Part shown: positions 1-7,485 of the stretch, piece by piece
Position numbering within the stretch: position 1 is the first letter of the stretch
How the letters are laid out: each line of letters begins with the position of its first letter
Source: a virus
Reading direction: 5' to 3' (one strand)
Length of the DNA: 39,833 nucleotides
Virus record (IMG/VR): IMGVR_UViG_3300022750_000191
Coordinates: 1-39,833 of that record
The notes under the pieces: generated by a model
What the model was told of the DNA's origin: nothing
Databases searched by the model: none
Seen by the model: only the letters and a program-made list of their open reading frames with translations
Made by a program: the position numbers and the translations under genes

Positions 1-1035
1 TCACTTTGTCGGTGTCACCTTCAGGCCCTTGCGCATCCGTATGTATTGCTCTGTCATGCCCACGGTAGTGTGTCCAAGTTGATCTCGCGCAGCGCGTATG
101 TTGCCTGTCGACTCTTCTTTATCTGTTGCTGCCTTCGCTCTTAAGTCGCGCATTTGAAAGTCCGCTTTCTCGATGCCAGCGGCTTCGCGGGCGTCATCAA
201 ATCTTTTTCTGAGCATACTGGTTGTCATTGGTTGGCCATTTTCCATCACCACCAGACGAGTAGAGCGGATCTTGTACCCGGCCTTACGGGCCAGAATGCG
301 ATCGATCACAGCTTTCAGTTCCCCGACTATCTCAATCCGTCGCTTTGCGCTGGTTTTTCCTTGTTGAACGGCGAGCTGGCCATCGCGGATATCTCGCTCG
401 TCCATTTTTAGCGTGTCCGCAATACGCTGAGCAGTGAGATAGAACAGATCCAGGGCGTCACGCAGCGGCTGTTCGGCGTTCTCATATACTTTCAGCAGCA
501 ATTCATCCTCGATGTAAATGTCTCTTCCCCGCTCTTTATTGCCTTTCACTCCTGAGCAAGGGTTGGCCAAGGCTGTGTATCCACTCTGGCGAGCGAAATT
601 CCAAATTGAGCTGAGCAGCGCCTTTTCACGGTTTGCTCGCACCGGTGCTGTTTTTGAGCGGTACCTCAAATACTGTCGCACATGCACTGGCTCAATCGCT
701 TCAAGGGGGGCTGGTGGGTCGTTGAAGAACACCAACAGTTGCTTCAACTCTCGGGCGTTGTCCTTTTGGGTCGCGGGTGCCTTTGTGGGTACGACTTCCT
801 TCATGTAAAGGTCGGCCACGTAATCGAAAGTGATCACAGTTCTCGCCAGCCCCGCGGACACCCGGGTTTTTTCCAGCTTCGCGTACTCGAGGATGGCCAG
901 CCCGTAATCGGAACCGAGTGGAATTTCACGGCGCGGCTTTGAGCCGGTGTCGTAGTAGTAATAAACAGTCCCACTACGCTGTTTGCGTTTTCTTAGGCGG
1001 GCAACACTGGCCGGTTTTGAAGGTTTACGTCCCAT
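1..1035 (-). CDS. int: Tyrosine-recombinase phage integrase
   Basis: Site-specific recombinase expected to integrate and excise the prophage at tRNA-Leu. The protein has 344 residues. The N-terminus is a lambda-Int-like arm-binding region: basic, with a YYYYD segment near residues 25-29. A core-binding region follows, then the catalytic domain. Visible catalytic elements are an arginine in TAQRIAD near residue 204, R299 in RDLRAK, H322 in QLGHTT and the nucleophile Y331 in EQYIR. The first box reads QMRDLR rather than the canonical HxLR, a variation I recall from other phage integrases. The ATG directly follows the TAA of the upstream DUF4224 gene, so the two are co-transcribed. The stop codon is at the window edge, and the gene's 3' end should face the intact tRNA just outside. 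The family call is very secure. Confidence 0.95.
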   Translation of the reverse strand: MGRKPSKPASVARLRKRKQRSGTVYYYYDTGSKPRREIPLGSDYGLAILEYAKLEKTRVSAGLARTVITFDYVADLYMKEVVPTKAPATQKDNARELKQLLVFFNDPPAPLEAIEPVHVRQYLRYRSKTAPVRANREKALLSSIWNFARQSGYTALANPCSGVKGNKERGRDIYIEDELLLKVYENAEQPLRDALDLFYLTAQRIADTLKMDERDIRDGQLAVQQGKTSAKRRIEIVGELKAVIDRILARKAGYKIRSTRLVVMENGQPMTTSMLRKRFDDAREAAGIEKADFQMRDLRAKAATDKEESTGNIRAARDQLGHTTVGMTEQYIRMRKGLKVTPTK

Positions 1036-1248
1036 TTAAAGCGCTTTCCTTGGCTGCCAGGATTTGGGCATTGTCGATTCGACCTGCTTGCTATCAGTCA
1101 AAGCGAATGTGGTCACGCAAGGCCATCCATTGCGTTTGACTGTATGTCGGATGCCATTCCGAGTGAGCACAGTCAATTGACCTGCCTTGGTACGGGCTGC
1201 CGTTAACTCGCACACTTGTTCGTGAGTCAAAAACTCAATGCTGCTCAT
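1036..1248 (-). CDS. DUF4224 small DNA-binding-like protein
   Basis: A 70-residue protein whose N-terminal part (FLTHEQVCELTAARTKAGQL) fits the DUF4224 pattern, 'FLT.eEl.elTg', followed by a short segment ending near a conserved NGI. DUF4224 proteins are small and often sit directly upstream of phage integrases; an excisionase-like or regulatory role is often assumed but unproven. Its stop codon abuts the integrase ATG, and its own start overlaps the end of the 41-residue gene upstream, so it belongs to the end of the early operon. Family assignment is from memory of the motif; the function is inferred. Confidence 0.75.
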   Translation of the reverse strand: MSSIEFLTHEQVCELTAARTKAGQLTVLTRNGIRHTVKRNGWPCVTTFALTDSKQVESTMPKSWQPRKAL

Positions 1249-1360
1249 TGCTCATCTCCTTGGCAAAACCGCTTTCCATGTGGGTGTGAGTTTTAGGGCT
1301 GAGTGCTGTTTGGTCTGTGATAGCCTCTGCAGCGCCAACGTTGAAGGTTTGGGCTTGCAT
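1235..1360 (-). CDS. 41-residue hypothetical protein
   Basis: A short gene starting at the ATG at 1358-1360 with a strong Shine-Dalgarno sequence, AAAGGAGAG, 5 bases upstream. An upstream in-frame start would add 19 residues across this ribosome-binding site and is unlikely. The product is polar with no cysteine and no transmembrane segment, and shows no motif I recognise. Its 3' end overlaps the start of the DUF4224 gene by 14 bases, which suggests translational coupling. The ribosome-binding region is a near-perfect copy of the one in front of the next small gene (1561). Reality is supported by the ribosome-binding site and operon position only. Confidence 0.5.
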   Translation of the reverse strand: MQAQTFNVGAAEAITDQTALSPKTHTHMESGFAKEMSNEQH

Positions 1361-1423
1361 GGTTCTCTCCTTTCTGTGGTGGTCGGTGTCGAGGGGTTGC
1401 AGCCCTCTCGGCACCACTTCCTG

Positions 1424-1561
1424 TTACTTGGCGAGCCAGATCAGTGCGTCAGGCACTTGCATGGCCACGAAGGCGATAAGCGCAACTGTCGCGATCGTGC
1501 TGATCAGGTTGCTCAACAACTCCCTGCTGCCCTGATGGGCTGTTTCGTTGGTGCGTTGCAT
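1424..1561 (-). CDS. 45-residue single-TM microprotein
   Basis: A short ORF beginning at ATG 1561 with the ribosome-binding site AAAGGAGAG and ending with TAA at 1424-1426. The N-terminal half is polar (MQRTNETAHQGSRELL). A hydrophobic helix follows at about residues 18-36, containing ISTIATVALIAFVAM, and the C-terminus is ALIWLAK. It is probably a one-pass inner-membrane microprotein. No family is recognised. It lies in the early operon between the 100-residue gene and the 41-residue gene. Confidence 0.5.
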   Translation of the reverse strand: MQRTNETAHQGSRELLSNLISTIATVALIAFVAMQVPDALIWLAK

Positions 1562-1599
1562 GGTTCTCTCCTTTCATTGTTGGCCGGTTGCAGCCGGAG

Positions 1600-1902
1600 T
1601 TACATGTCGCTGTCTGGCTGTCGCACCAGGTGCAGCTCCAAGCCTTCGAATTCGTTGTTGTCCTCTGAGGCTGACTGCCACTCCAGTACCGCCTGGATCT
1701 GTGAGCGCGAACAATTCAGCGCCACAATTTCGCGCTGACCGTCTGCGGCGCGAACCTCCAAAATGTCCACGAGGCCACCAGCGCCGTAGGCGTCGGCCTG
1801 CACGGTTTTTCGATGGTCGTTGCCGATCTGGTTCAGCAGCTGGTTAACGCGGTGTTGCAGGTTTGGCGCTGCATCACCACCGGCGAGTATTTGAATTTGC
1901 AT
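1600..1902 (-). CDS. Hypothetical early protein, 100 residues
   Basis: An acidic, soluble 100-residue protein directly downstream of the primase-helicase gene, separated by only 26 bases. It has an alanine/glycine-rich N-terminus, a central region predicted here to be alpha-beta, and a C-terminal segment rich in E and D (SASEDNNEFEGLELHL). There are no cysteines in a zinc-ribbon pattern and no membrane segment. I do not recognise the family. Operon position, codon use like its neighbours and tight spacing support a real gene with an accessory replication or regulatory role; the role is inference only. Confidence 0.65.
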   Translation of the reverse strand: MQIQILAGGDAAPNLQHRVNQLLNQIGNDHRKTVQADAYGAGGLVDILEVRAADGQREIVALNCSRSQIQAVLEWQSASEDNNEFEGLELHLVRQPDSDM

Positions 1903-1928
1903 TCACTTGTCCTGTGGGTGATTAACGT

Positions 1929-4736
1929 TCAGGCCTGGAAAATCCAGCACTTCACAATCGGTTGTTTGGTGATGGTGGCGTTGGAATGCTTGGCCTGGTG
2001 GGCACGCACCGCGCTGTCAGTTGCCTTGTTAGTGTCCAGCAATTTGCGAGAGCGGGAGTCCTTCAACCGATCTCTCAATTCGCTGATGTCGGCGACCTTC
2101 TGGCGGTGCTCGGCCGCGCACTTGACGAAATCATTGAGGTTGATGGCGATAGTGCTGTCCTTCTTGCTGTGGTTGACCACAGGGCCGTCAGCATCCAGGC
2201 CTTCGAGGTATTCGTAGACTTCCCAAAACTCAGCCACAACCGGGTGATCCGAACTGATCGAGGATTGGCGTTCGATCGCCATGCGGATGATTTGAGTCCG
2301 GGTGTGGCTGATTTGCGGATCGCCGAGAGGGACGATCAGGCGCAGGCAATCAAGCAGGGCGAGCAGTTGGGCGTGGTTCTTATTGATCCGCTCGACGCGG
2401 ATGTAGCCGCGCAACTTGTTGCCGCAATGGCCACAGTGATCGTGTTCGCTTTTGAATGGCGTTTCGCAGGCAAAGCAGTGGCTGTGAAGGGTGCGCAGCT
2501 TTGCTTCATAGCCGGGTATGCGCTGAGCAAAAAGCTCCATCACTTCCGACTCTTTACGAACGGCCTGCAGTAGGAAGTTGCTGAGCTTCGAGCCTTCGAG
2601 GGAGTTGAGAAGGTCCGCCGCCGCGCGGCTTTCAGCCGTCACGGTTGGCCGCACAAAGTGCAGCTTTACGATCCGGGTCATGATCGCTTCGGACGCTACG
2701 ACCGGTGCGTTTTGGCTGATGGCGATGGTGGCGCGGAACGGTGGCTCGTAGGTCTCGTTGCCTGCGGTTTTGACGCCTTTGGTCGCCAGTGTGCCGCCGC
2801 CGAAGTAGTCCTTCAGCTCGTCCCATTCGAATGTTTTGGCATGGGCCTTATCGTCGCCGCTGCGATCCGATTCCAGCAGCACGACGGGCATGCCGGAGAT
2901 TTGCCCCATCAGGCGACTACGGCCGGCCTTGGTGGATTTGGACGGGTCGAAACCTTCGTATCCCTCACGGCCCAGCAGTTTCCACAGCAGGGTGAGCAGG
3001 GTGGTTTTACCAGCACCGGCCTCGCCGGTGGCCTCAAGGAAAGGGAACGACTGGTAGCGGGCGCGGATCTGCTCGGCGAACAGCGAACCGAACCAGAAGG
3101 TCAGCGCCACGGTGCCCTGGGCACCGAAGCATTGCCAGAGCAAATCCAGCCAGCGGGTGTCGTAATCTTTGTTGTCCTTCTGCAGGGCGATTTTCACGCC
3201 TTTTTGCAGACTCTTGAGTTTCAGCTTGCCCATCTCAAAGAACTCTTCTTCGTTGATGGTAATAAGCTGGCCCTCACGGATAGCGATGTCGTTGAACACG
3301 TAGCAGCCGTACTCGCGGCTGTAGCCAACGTAGTCGATGGTTTGCACGGTTTTGATGCCGAAAAGCTGGTCTTTCATGATCTTGTCCAACTGTTGTCCGC
3401 TACCGGTGAATACGGCTCCGGCACCCATACCGAGAAGTCTTTTTTTAAATTCGCTGGCCGCCGCGACCTGGCCACCGGTGAAGGTGTTTTTCACCGAGCC
3501 GCCGTCGTGGGGAAAGTCGACGCGGAAGAAGTACCAGGACTCGTCGGTGATCTCGTTGCGCTGGAAATAGAGAGCCTTGGGGTAGCAGTTGGCGATCTCG
3601 ACCACGCACCCGGACATGCGCAGCGCCTTGGCGCGACGTGCTTTATCGTTGAGCTGTTGGTCTTCATGGTTGTCGCTGGCGTCCAGTGCTTGCATCGCAC
3701 TGTTGAACTTCGAGATGTCCAACTTCCACCAGTACAGGCGGGAGTCGAAGCCGAAGTGAAATTCCTCGCGCTCGCGCCACTGGTACATGAGCAGAGCCTT
3801 TTCCACGGCGCTTTCTGCGATCAGCAGGGCACCATGGTGCTTGGCGTCTTCCAGTTCCTTGTCGATCCGCTGGGCACGGACTTCGACGTCCTCCATGAAT
3901 CCCCAGCGCTGGTGCAGATCGTTCCAATCAACTTTGCGGGAGTCGGATTGTGGGATCTGCGCAGCCTCGCAGGTGAAACCAAGGTCACGCGCCTGACGGA
4001 CCCAGATGCGGGTGTATTTGTGCGCGCCTGGTTCATTGTCCAGCGCCCAAATCAGCTTCGGCGTTTTGCCGGCGCGGGCGGTGATCAGGGCTTTCAGCGA
4101 TTCTTCTGGATAGGCGTTCGAGGACAGTGCAGCAACGGCGGGAACGCCGTTTTGCACCAGGGCAATGGCGTCGAAGATGCCCTCAACAATCCACAGTTCG
4201 TCGACCTGCAGCAGGTCCACGCATGGCGGTACCCACCAGAAACCCTTGTAGCTTTCGCCGGGTTTGAAACGCGCCTTCTTCTTGCCGAAGCGGTTCGGCT
4301 TGTCGATGAGGCGTTCCCAGTAGCCGCCTTTGTCGAGTGGAAAGCGAATGGTGGCCGAGCCGATGTTCAGATCCCGATCAAAGTAATGCTCTTGGGAATA
4401 CCAGCCTTCAATCTGGCCAACGTCGAAGCCGCGGGCGAAGGTCAAGTAGGCCTTTGCACTGGCAGCAGGTTGATCGTCGGTGGCAGGAGCGCGCTTGCTC
4501 CAGTCGTCGAACAGGTCGCTGTACAGCTCTTTCACCGGCTCCATGTACCGGCATTTCTGTTCGCGGCCGCAGCGGATAAACCACGGCTCGTCGTAGCGGG
4601 AAAACAGGCGTCGTTGGTTGCACTGGGGGCACGTACCCTTGCGCATGTACTGGGTGCCAGCCATGTGCTGCAGACCAAAGTCGGCCTCGAGTCGCTGGAG
4701 CACATCGCTACGCAATTGATGATCCATCGTTTTCAC
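1929..4736 (-). CDS. Toprim-type primase-helicase (replication protein)
   Basis: A 935-residue replication protein. The N-terminus has a zinc-finger pattern (C36, C39, C56, C62). A Toprim domain follows: the WIVEGIFDA motif near residue 185 supplies the catalytic glutamate, and WALDNEPG near 230 supplies the DxD-like acidic site. The C-terminal half carries a P-loop ATPase: GEAGAGKTT (Walker A) near 570 and VVLLESDR (Walker B) about 50 residues later. A second four-cysteine zinc ribbon is at about 755-775 (CFAC...CGHC). This matches prophage primase-helicases of the P4-alpha/Toprim type rather than P2 gpA, a rolling-circle nickase. The GTG start at 4736 has a GGAG site 8 bases upstream and overlaps the previous stop as GTGA; ATG 4727 is the alternative. 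It presumably opens and primes the phage origin. Confidence 0.9.
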   Translation of the reverse strand: MKTMDHQLRSDVLQRLEADFGLQHMAGTQYMRKGTCPQCNQRRLFSRYDEPWFIRCGREQKCRYMEPVKELYSDLFDDWSKRAPATDDQPAASAKAYLTFARGFDVGQIEGWYSQEHYFDRDLNIGSATIRFPLDKGGYWERLIDKPNRFGKKKARFKPGESYKGFWWVPPCVDLLQVDELWIVEGIFDAIALVQNGVPAVAALSSNAYPEESLKALITARAGKTPKLIWALDNEPGAHKYTRIWVRQARDLGFTCEAAQIPQSDSRKVDWNDLHQRWGFMEDVEVRAQRIDKELEDAKHHGALLIAESAVEKALLMYQWREREEFHFGFDSRLYWWKLDISKFNSAMQALDASDNHEDQQLNDKARRAKALRMSGCVVEIANCYPKALYFQRNEITDESWYFFRVDFPHDGGSVKNTFTGGQVAAASEFKKRLLGMGAGAVFTGSGQQLDKIMKDQLFGIKTVQTIDYVGYSREYGCYVFNDIAIREGQLITINEEEFFEMGKLKLKSLQKGVKIALQKDNKDYDTRWLDLLWQCFGAQGTVALTFWFGSLFAEQIRARYQSFPFLEATGEAGAGKTTLLTLLWKLLGREGYEGFDPSKSTKAGRSRLMGQISGMPVVLLESDRSGDDKAHAKTFEWDELKDYFGGGTLATKGVKTAGNETYEPPFRATIAISQNAPVVASEAIMTRIVKLHFVRPTVTAESRAAADLLNSLEGSKLSNFLLQAVRKESEVMELFAQRIPGYEAKLRTLHSHCFACETPFKSEHDHCGHCGNKLRGYIRVERINKNHAQLLALLDCLRLIVPLGDPQISHTRTQIIRMAIERQSSISSDHPVVAEFWEVYEYLEGLDADGPVVNHSKKDSTIAINLNDFVKCAAEHRQKVADISELRDRLKDSRSRKLLDTNKATDSAVRAHQAKHSNATITKQPIVKCWIFQA

Positions 4737-4978
4737 TGCGCACGCTCCGCAGTGTTTACGTCGAGCTGCTTTTTCAGCTCATTGCGAGTCCGGCAAATGC
4801 CAGCCAGGTGCGGGATGTCCTTAAGTACCTTTGGCGCTCGCTGACCGCGCGGAACATCCCGATAACGGTCGGAATACCAAACGTCGGCCATGGTGGTGTC
4901 GTACTGGCTGTTAAGCCACTGCAGGTATTGCTCAGCCTGCTGTTGGTTCAGCTCCAGTTGGATGGTGATATTGCTCAT
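4733..4978 (-). CDS. Hypothetical early protein, 81 residues
   Basis: The ATG at 4976-4978 is chosen over a TTG at 4990 because it gives the more usual start. The product is soluble and polar: a helical N-terminus rich in glutamine (ELNQQQAEQYLQWLNSQ), then a basic middle (DRYRDVPRGQRAPK), with C-terminal charged residues. Its stop overlaps the primase start by 4 bases, which suggests translational coupling to replication. No known family is recognised. Confidence 0.65.
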   Translation of the reverse strand: MSNITIQLELNQQQAEQYLQWLNSQYDTTMADVWYSDRYRDVPRGQRAPKVLKDIPHLAGICRTRNELKKQLDVNTAERAQ

Positions 4979-5048
4979 TTCGGCCACCAATAAAGTGCAG
5001 TTTCCCCTTACCCACGCAAGGCGGGCATCTGTCAGGGGCGGGTCAGAT

Positions 5049-5423
5049 TTAGTTCGAGGTGTAGCGAGAGGTCAGCAAGCGTGCCGGTAAGAAGCGCGCC
5101 GGCACGGGATAGCGCTTCTGTGTTTGGGTATCTAACAACCAGACCAGGTACCGATAAGCGCTGCTTGCCGGATAGATGCCCAGCAGAGCCACACGTTTTG
5201 TGGTCATGCTTTCGAATTCGGAAACTGCCATTTCAGCGATTCGCTGCACCAGGTGTCCGGGTACTTCGAGCGACTGGACGAGAAAGCGTTTGCAGTTTTC
5301 AAGCAGGAGGTGGTCACCGGACAGGTGCTGTCCCTGTTGGCGGTACAGGTAGGCCACAGCCGCTTGTTGCATGGCAGCGCGGTAGTCGTTGGCGGGATTG
5401 ATCGTCAAGGTGATGGCGTTCAT
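5049..5423 (-). CDS. Hypothetical early protein, 124 residues
   Basis: Overlaps the Ogr-like gene by 4 bases (ATGA), so it is co-translated with it. The product has 124 residues, with a helical alanine/glutamine-rich N-terminus, hydrophobic central helices without an obvious membrane segment, and a basic C-terminus with several arginines. No catalytic motif is visible. It sits between the late-gene activator and the 81-residue gene in the early operon. I do not recognise the family. Confidence 0.65.
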   Translation of the reverse strand: MNAITLTINPANDYRAAMQQAAVAYLYRQQGQHLSGDHLLLENCKRFLVQSLEVPGHLVQRIAEMAVSEFESMTTKRVALLGIYPASSAYRYLVWLLDTQTQKRYPVPARFLPARLLTSRYTSN

Positions 5424-5713
5424 GCGTATTCAACCTCCATATCGAGTGAGTCCAGCAAATCAGGCTGATCGTCCTGGGACTTCATGGCCTGGCGTCGCAA
5501 TGCAACAGGGGCTACGGGAAGCTTTACGGTTGGGTTGGGCATACCGCTTGGGCTCATTTCATGAGTCATTTCAAACTCGGCACGCACGGACCATCCGCAA
5601 GCCTCGTTTGCGCATTGCAGATAGGCCACGCGAAGGAAAATGTGGGTGCCTTCGCTGGTACGGATACGCATGCGTCCCATGCAGTGGGGGCAGACCATTT
5701 TGTAGACGCTCAC
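5420..5713 (-). CDS. ogr: Ogr/Delta-type zinc-finger late transcription activator
   Basis: P2 Ogr and P4 Delta are small zinc-finger proteins that bind upstream of late promoters and contact RNA polymerase to switch on structural and lysis genes. This 97-residue product begins with the family signature: CPHC near residues 8-11, an R-rich stretch, then CANEAC about 20 residues on, giving CxxC...CxxxxC metal ligands and a short basic-aromatic connector (RVAYLQC). The GTG start at 5713 overlaps the upstream stop as GTGA and has a strong AGGAGG site 7 bases upstream. Unlike P2, where ogr lies next to gene D, this gene is inside the early operon between the CII-like gene and the replication genes, so late activation may be tied to early transcription. 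Its likely targets are the 19-bp dyads at 15427, 21174 and 28650. Confidence 0.85.
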   Translation of the reverse strand: MSVYKMVCPHCMGRMRIRTSEGTHIFLRVAYLQCANEACGWSVRAEFEMTHEMSPSGMPNPTVKLPVAPVALRRQAMKSQDDQPDLLDSLDMEVEYA

Positions 5714-6183
5714 TGGTCTGCCTCCTGTCTGTGCAGTTGAATCGTGGCCAGCACTTCGGCATGACGTGCGCTGAGGTATTTGCTGTGGGCAGCAAGAATT
5801 GCGGCCGCTTCGCCTTTCTCAATGACGCCATCAAGCAGCGCCTTTTCGATGATCTGATCGACCACCCCACGCTTGGCTGCGGTGCTGACTGAGCGGCTGT
5901 ACAACTCGATGTTGTCCAGGGTTTCGGGGGCAGCAATAGGCACGAACATGCCGTTGTATAGGGAGGCCACATATTCAGGAAAGAACGTGGTCCTCGTGTC
6001 ACGCTCGAGCATATGAATCTGGTCGTCGCTCAATGGCCGGCTGCCGGCGTTTTCGTAGAGGTGGTTGTCAAATTTCTTGAGTTCATAGCCAAGGCGCGCT
6101 GCGGCACATTCGCGGCCGCCTGGGTAAGCGCAAACAACTGCACTGACTACTTGGCGTCTGGTTTCTAGCACTGGGCGCTTCAT
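5710..6183 (-). CDS. CII/YmfL-type phage regulatory protein
   Basis: A 157-residue protein resembling the phage regulatory CII (P2-type)/YmfL family: an N-terminal segment in which the DNA-binding region includes AYPGGRECAAARLGYELKKFDNHLYE, typical of 'GG...aA..LG.s...l.n.l', followed by an alpha-helical C-terminal half. The ATG at 6183 has a GGAAGGGAAC ribosome-binding site; the upstream in-frame extension would overlap that site. It probably acts at early promoters to shift the lysis-lysogeny balance or to activate replication genes. It is followed with a 4-base overlap by the Ogr-like gene. The family call is good; the exact role is inferred. Confidence 0.75.
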   Translation of the reverse strand: MKRPVLETRRQVVSAVVCAYPGGRECAAARLGYELKKFDNHLYENAGSRPLSDDQIHMLERDTRTTFFPEYVASLYNGMFVPIAAPETLDNIELYSRSVSTAAKRGVVDQIIEKALLDGVIEKGEAAAILAAHSKYLSARHAEVLATIQLHRQEADQ

Positions 6184-6212
6184 GTTCTCGTTCCCTTCCT
6201 TGGCTCGCCGCA

Positions 6213-6413
6213 CTACTGTGCAACTTCGCCATCTTTGATCCCGAGCAGAACTGCTGCCCGGTGTGCCTCGCCTCGACGACCTTTCTTGCGTCCGTTGAGT
6301 AGATCACTGACCAAATTTTTGTTCAGGCTATGTTCGCGGCTAAATTCCGCGATAGTTTTTCCCTGGCGGTCTAGATCTGCGCGGGCTTGCTCGGGGGTTA
6401 GAAGGACATGCAT
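6213..6413 (-). CDS. Cro-like HTH regulator
   Basis: A 66-residue protein, first gene of the leftward early operon and divergent from the XRE repressor. The central region (GKTIAEFSREHSLNKNLVSD) looks like a helix-turn-helix, followed by a basic GRKKGRRGE stretch and a short C-terminal helix. I place the start at ATG 6413; TTG 6422 is an alternative that would run into the operator repeats. It probably serves as the Cro-like repressor that turns down lysogenic transcription. The genome position is the main support for the functional reading. Confidence 0.75.
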   Translation of the reverse strand: MHVLLTPEQARADLDRQGKTIAEFSREHSLNKNLVSDLLNGRKKGRRGEAHRAAVLLGIKDGEVAQ

Positions 6414-6414
6414 A

Positions 6415-6444
6415 GTGTTCAACCGTGTTTAATCGTGTTCGACA
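6415..6444. promoter_or_regulatory. Operator: three 10-bp direct repeats between Cro-like and repressor genes
   Basis: Three adjacent 10-base units read GTGTTCAACC, GTGTTTAATC and GTGTTCGACA, with a related TGTTCAAGTC further right near 6469. The exact 10-base period puts every unit on one face of the helix. They lie immediately upstream of the Cro-like start codon and about 40 bases before the repressor gene. That is where the repressor or Cro-like protein, or a Cox-type regulator, would control both divergent promoters. Which protein binds is not visible. Confidence 0.6.
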
Positions 6445-6485
6445 GTGAGGATTCTTGAGCAGAAAACTGTTCAAGTCAACTGGTA

Positions 6486-6842
6486 TTGATCAAAAAAGTG
6501 CTCATTTTATCTGGAGTAGGTGAACGCCTACGTGAAGAAAGGGATCGGCTGGGTTTGAACCAGACCGATTTTGGTATCGCTGCGGGTGTTAGCCGAGGAA
6601 CTCAGAAGGCGTATGAGCTTGAGTCAAGTTCGCCTGACGTACGTTACTTGACGGCTTTGCAGGGTATGGCTGTGGACGTTCACTTCGTCCTCACTGGCAG
6701 TCGGCACTCGATAGATGCCGCCAGCCTCAGTGAAGAGGAGTCAATGGTCCTCGACCAATTTCGCTCTCTTCCCGAGCATGACCGCGCTTCTGTCAAACGC
6801 CTCACGGGCGCACTCGCGGCTACTTCGCAGGTGAAGATGTAA
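6486..6842 (+). CDS. XRE-family prophage repressor (C-type)
   Basis: Lysogeny repressor candidate of 118 residues with an N-terminal helix-turn-helix (about residues 13-45: GERLREERDRLGLNQTDFG, then AAGVSRGTQKAYE), typical of XRE/CI proteins. No LexA-type autoprotease domain is present, so RecA-driven self-cleavage is not expected. The C-terminal segment 85-111 (containing FRSLPEHDRASVKRL) is likely the oligomerisation tail, and it resembles the core of the SOS-controlled microprotein at 7725. The start is uncertain: TTG 6486 and GTG 6498 both lack a clear Shine-Dalgarno site, and a GTG at about 6519 is possible. It is transcribed away from the early operon. Confidence 0.85.
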   Translation: MIKKVLILSGVGERLREERDRLGLNQTDFGIAAGVSRGTQKAYELESSSPDVRYLTALQGMAVDVHFVLTGSRHSIDAASLSEEESMVLDQFRSLPEHDRASVKRLTGALAATSQVKM

Positions 6843-6952
6843 TCGAGGAATCGACGGTATGCTGAGGGCACGCAAGGAATGCAGCGTCCGGCCTCTCTCT
6901 GAAGCGGACTTCTACCCAATCACTTTTATGCTGGTTTGCGGAAGGTACATGG

Positions 6953-7477
6953 ATGACTGAAGCGGAACTATTCACCTACTACGAAAAAATTTACTTTCAC
7001 GAGCACGGCCGGAAAGAGCAAATTTTCTCGCGCCTCAATATCCCTCTGGCTGTGATGGTAGCCATCGTTGGCTTCTATGCAGTGATCATTAGTAGCGACT
7101 ACAAGAGCTTGAGCTTGGATCCCGTAATCTGCTTCTGGGGTTTCTTTTGCTACTCAATAATCGCACTGCTGTTCGGTGCCGGCTTTTTCATCGATGCGTT
7201 GCTTGGAAAAATGGATCAGGGCATTCCAACGCCGAACGCTTTTGAGACGTGGAGACAGGATTTGCTAGCGTACTACCGAGAGGAACCAAATTCGGCTGAT
7301 ATCGTTGCCTCCGAGTTAAAGCGATCTCTTTATAAGGACTTCATGAATTGCGCGTCACTCATGACAGTGAACAATGACCGCAAGGCTTCCAGTCTTTACT
7401 ACTGCAATATCGCAGTAATCGTATCAGCAGGTTTTGCGGCGATTACCTACGCTATTGTCAAACTTCCCAGTCTTTAG
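6953..7477 (+). CDS. Three-TM protein, cargo module copy 1
   Basis: A 174-residue inner-membrane protein. Predicted membrane segments by eye are at about 29-46, 58-80 and 149-169, with a cytosolic loop of about 65 residues between TM2 and TM3. The N-terminus has YYEKIY (9-14). Just before TM3 lies a conserved-looking NCA-x4-VN-x2-R element (132-143). The same architecture and motifs recur in the 285-residue protein at 31702-32559, so the two are probably paralogues. The ATG at 6953 overlaps no other gene. It is followed 8 bases on by a proline-rich microprotein gene with its own GGAG site. The position directly after the repressor suggests expression in the lysogen. A role in defence or superinfection exclusion is inference; no named family is claimed. 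Confidence 0.75.
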   Translation: MTEAELFTYYEKIYFHEHGRKEQIFSRLNIPLAVMVAIVGFYAVIISSDYKSLSLDPVICFWGFFCYSIIALLFGAGFFIDALLGKMDQGIPTPNAFETWRQDLLAYYREEPNSADIVASELKRSLYKDFMNCASLMTVNNDRKASSLYYCNIAVIVSAGFAAITYAIVKLPSL

Positions 7478-7485
7478 GAGTAGTT

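Noticed and set aside
2658-4844. Long plus-strand open frame (728 codons) opposite the primase gene
   Set aside because: It mirrors the codon phase of the primase on the other strand, as expected in GC-rich DNA, lacks any domain pattern and has no ribosome-binding site.
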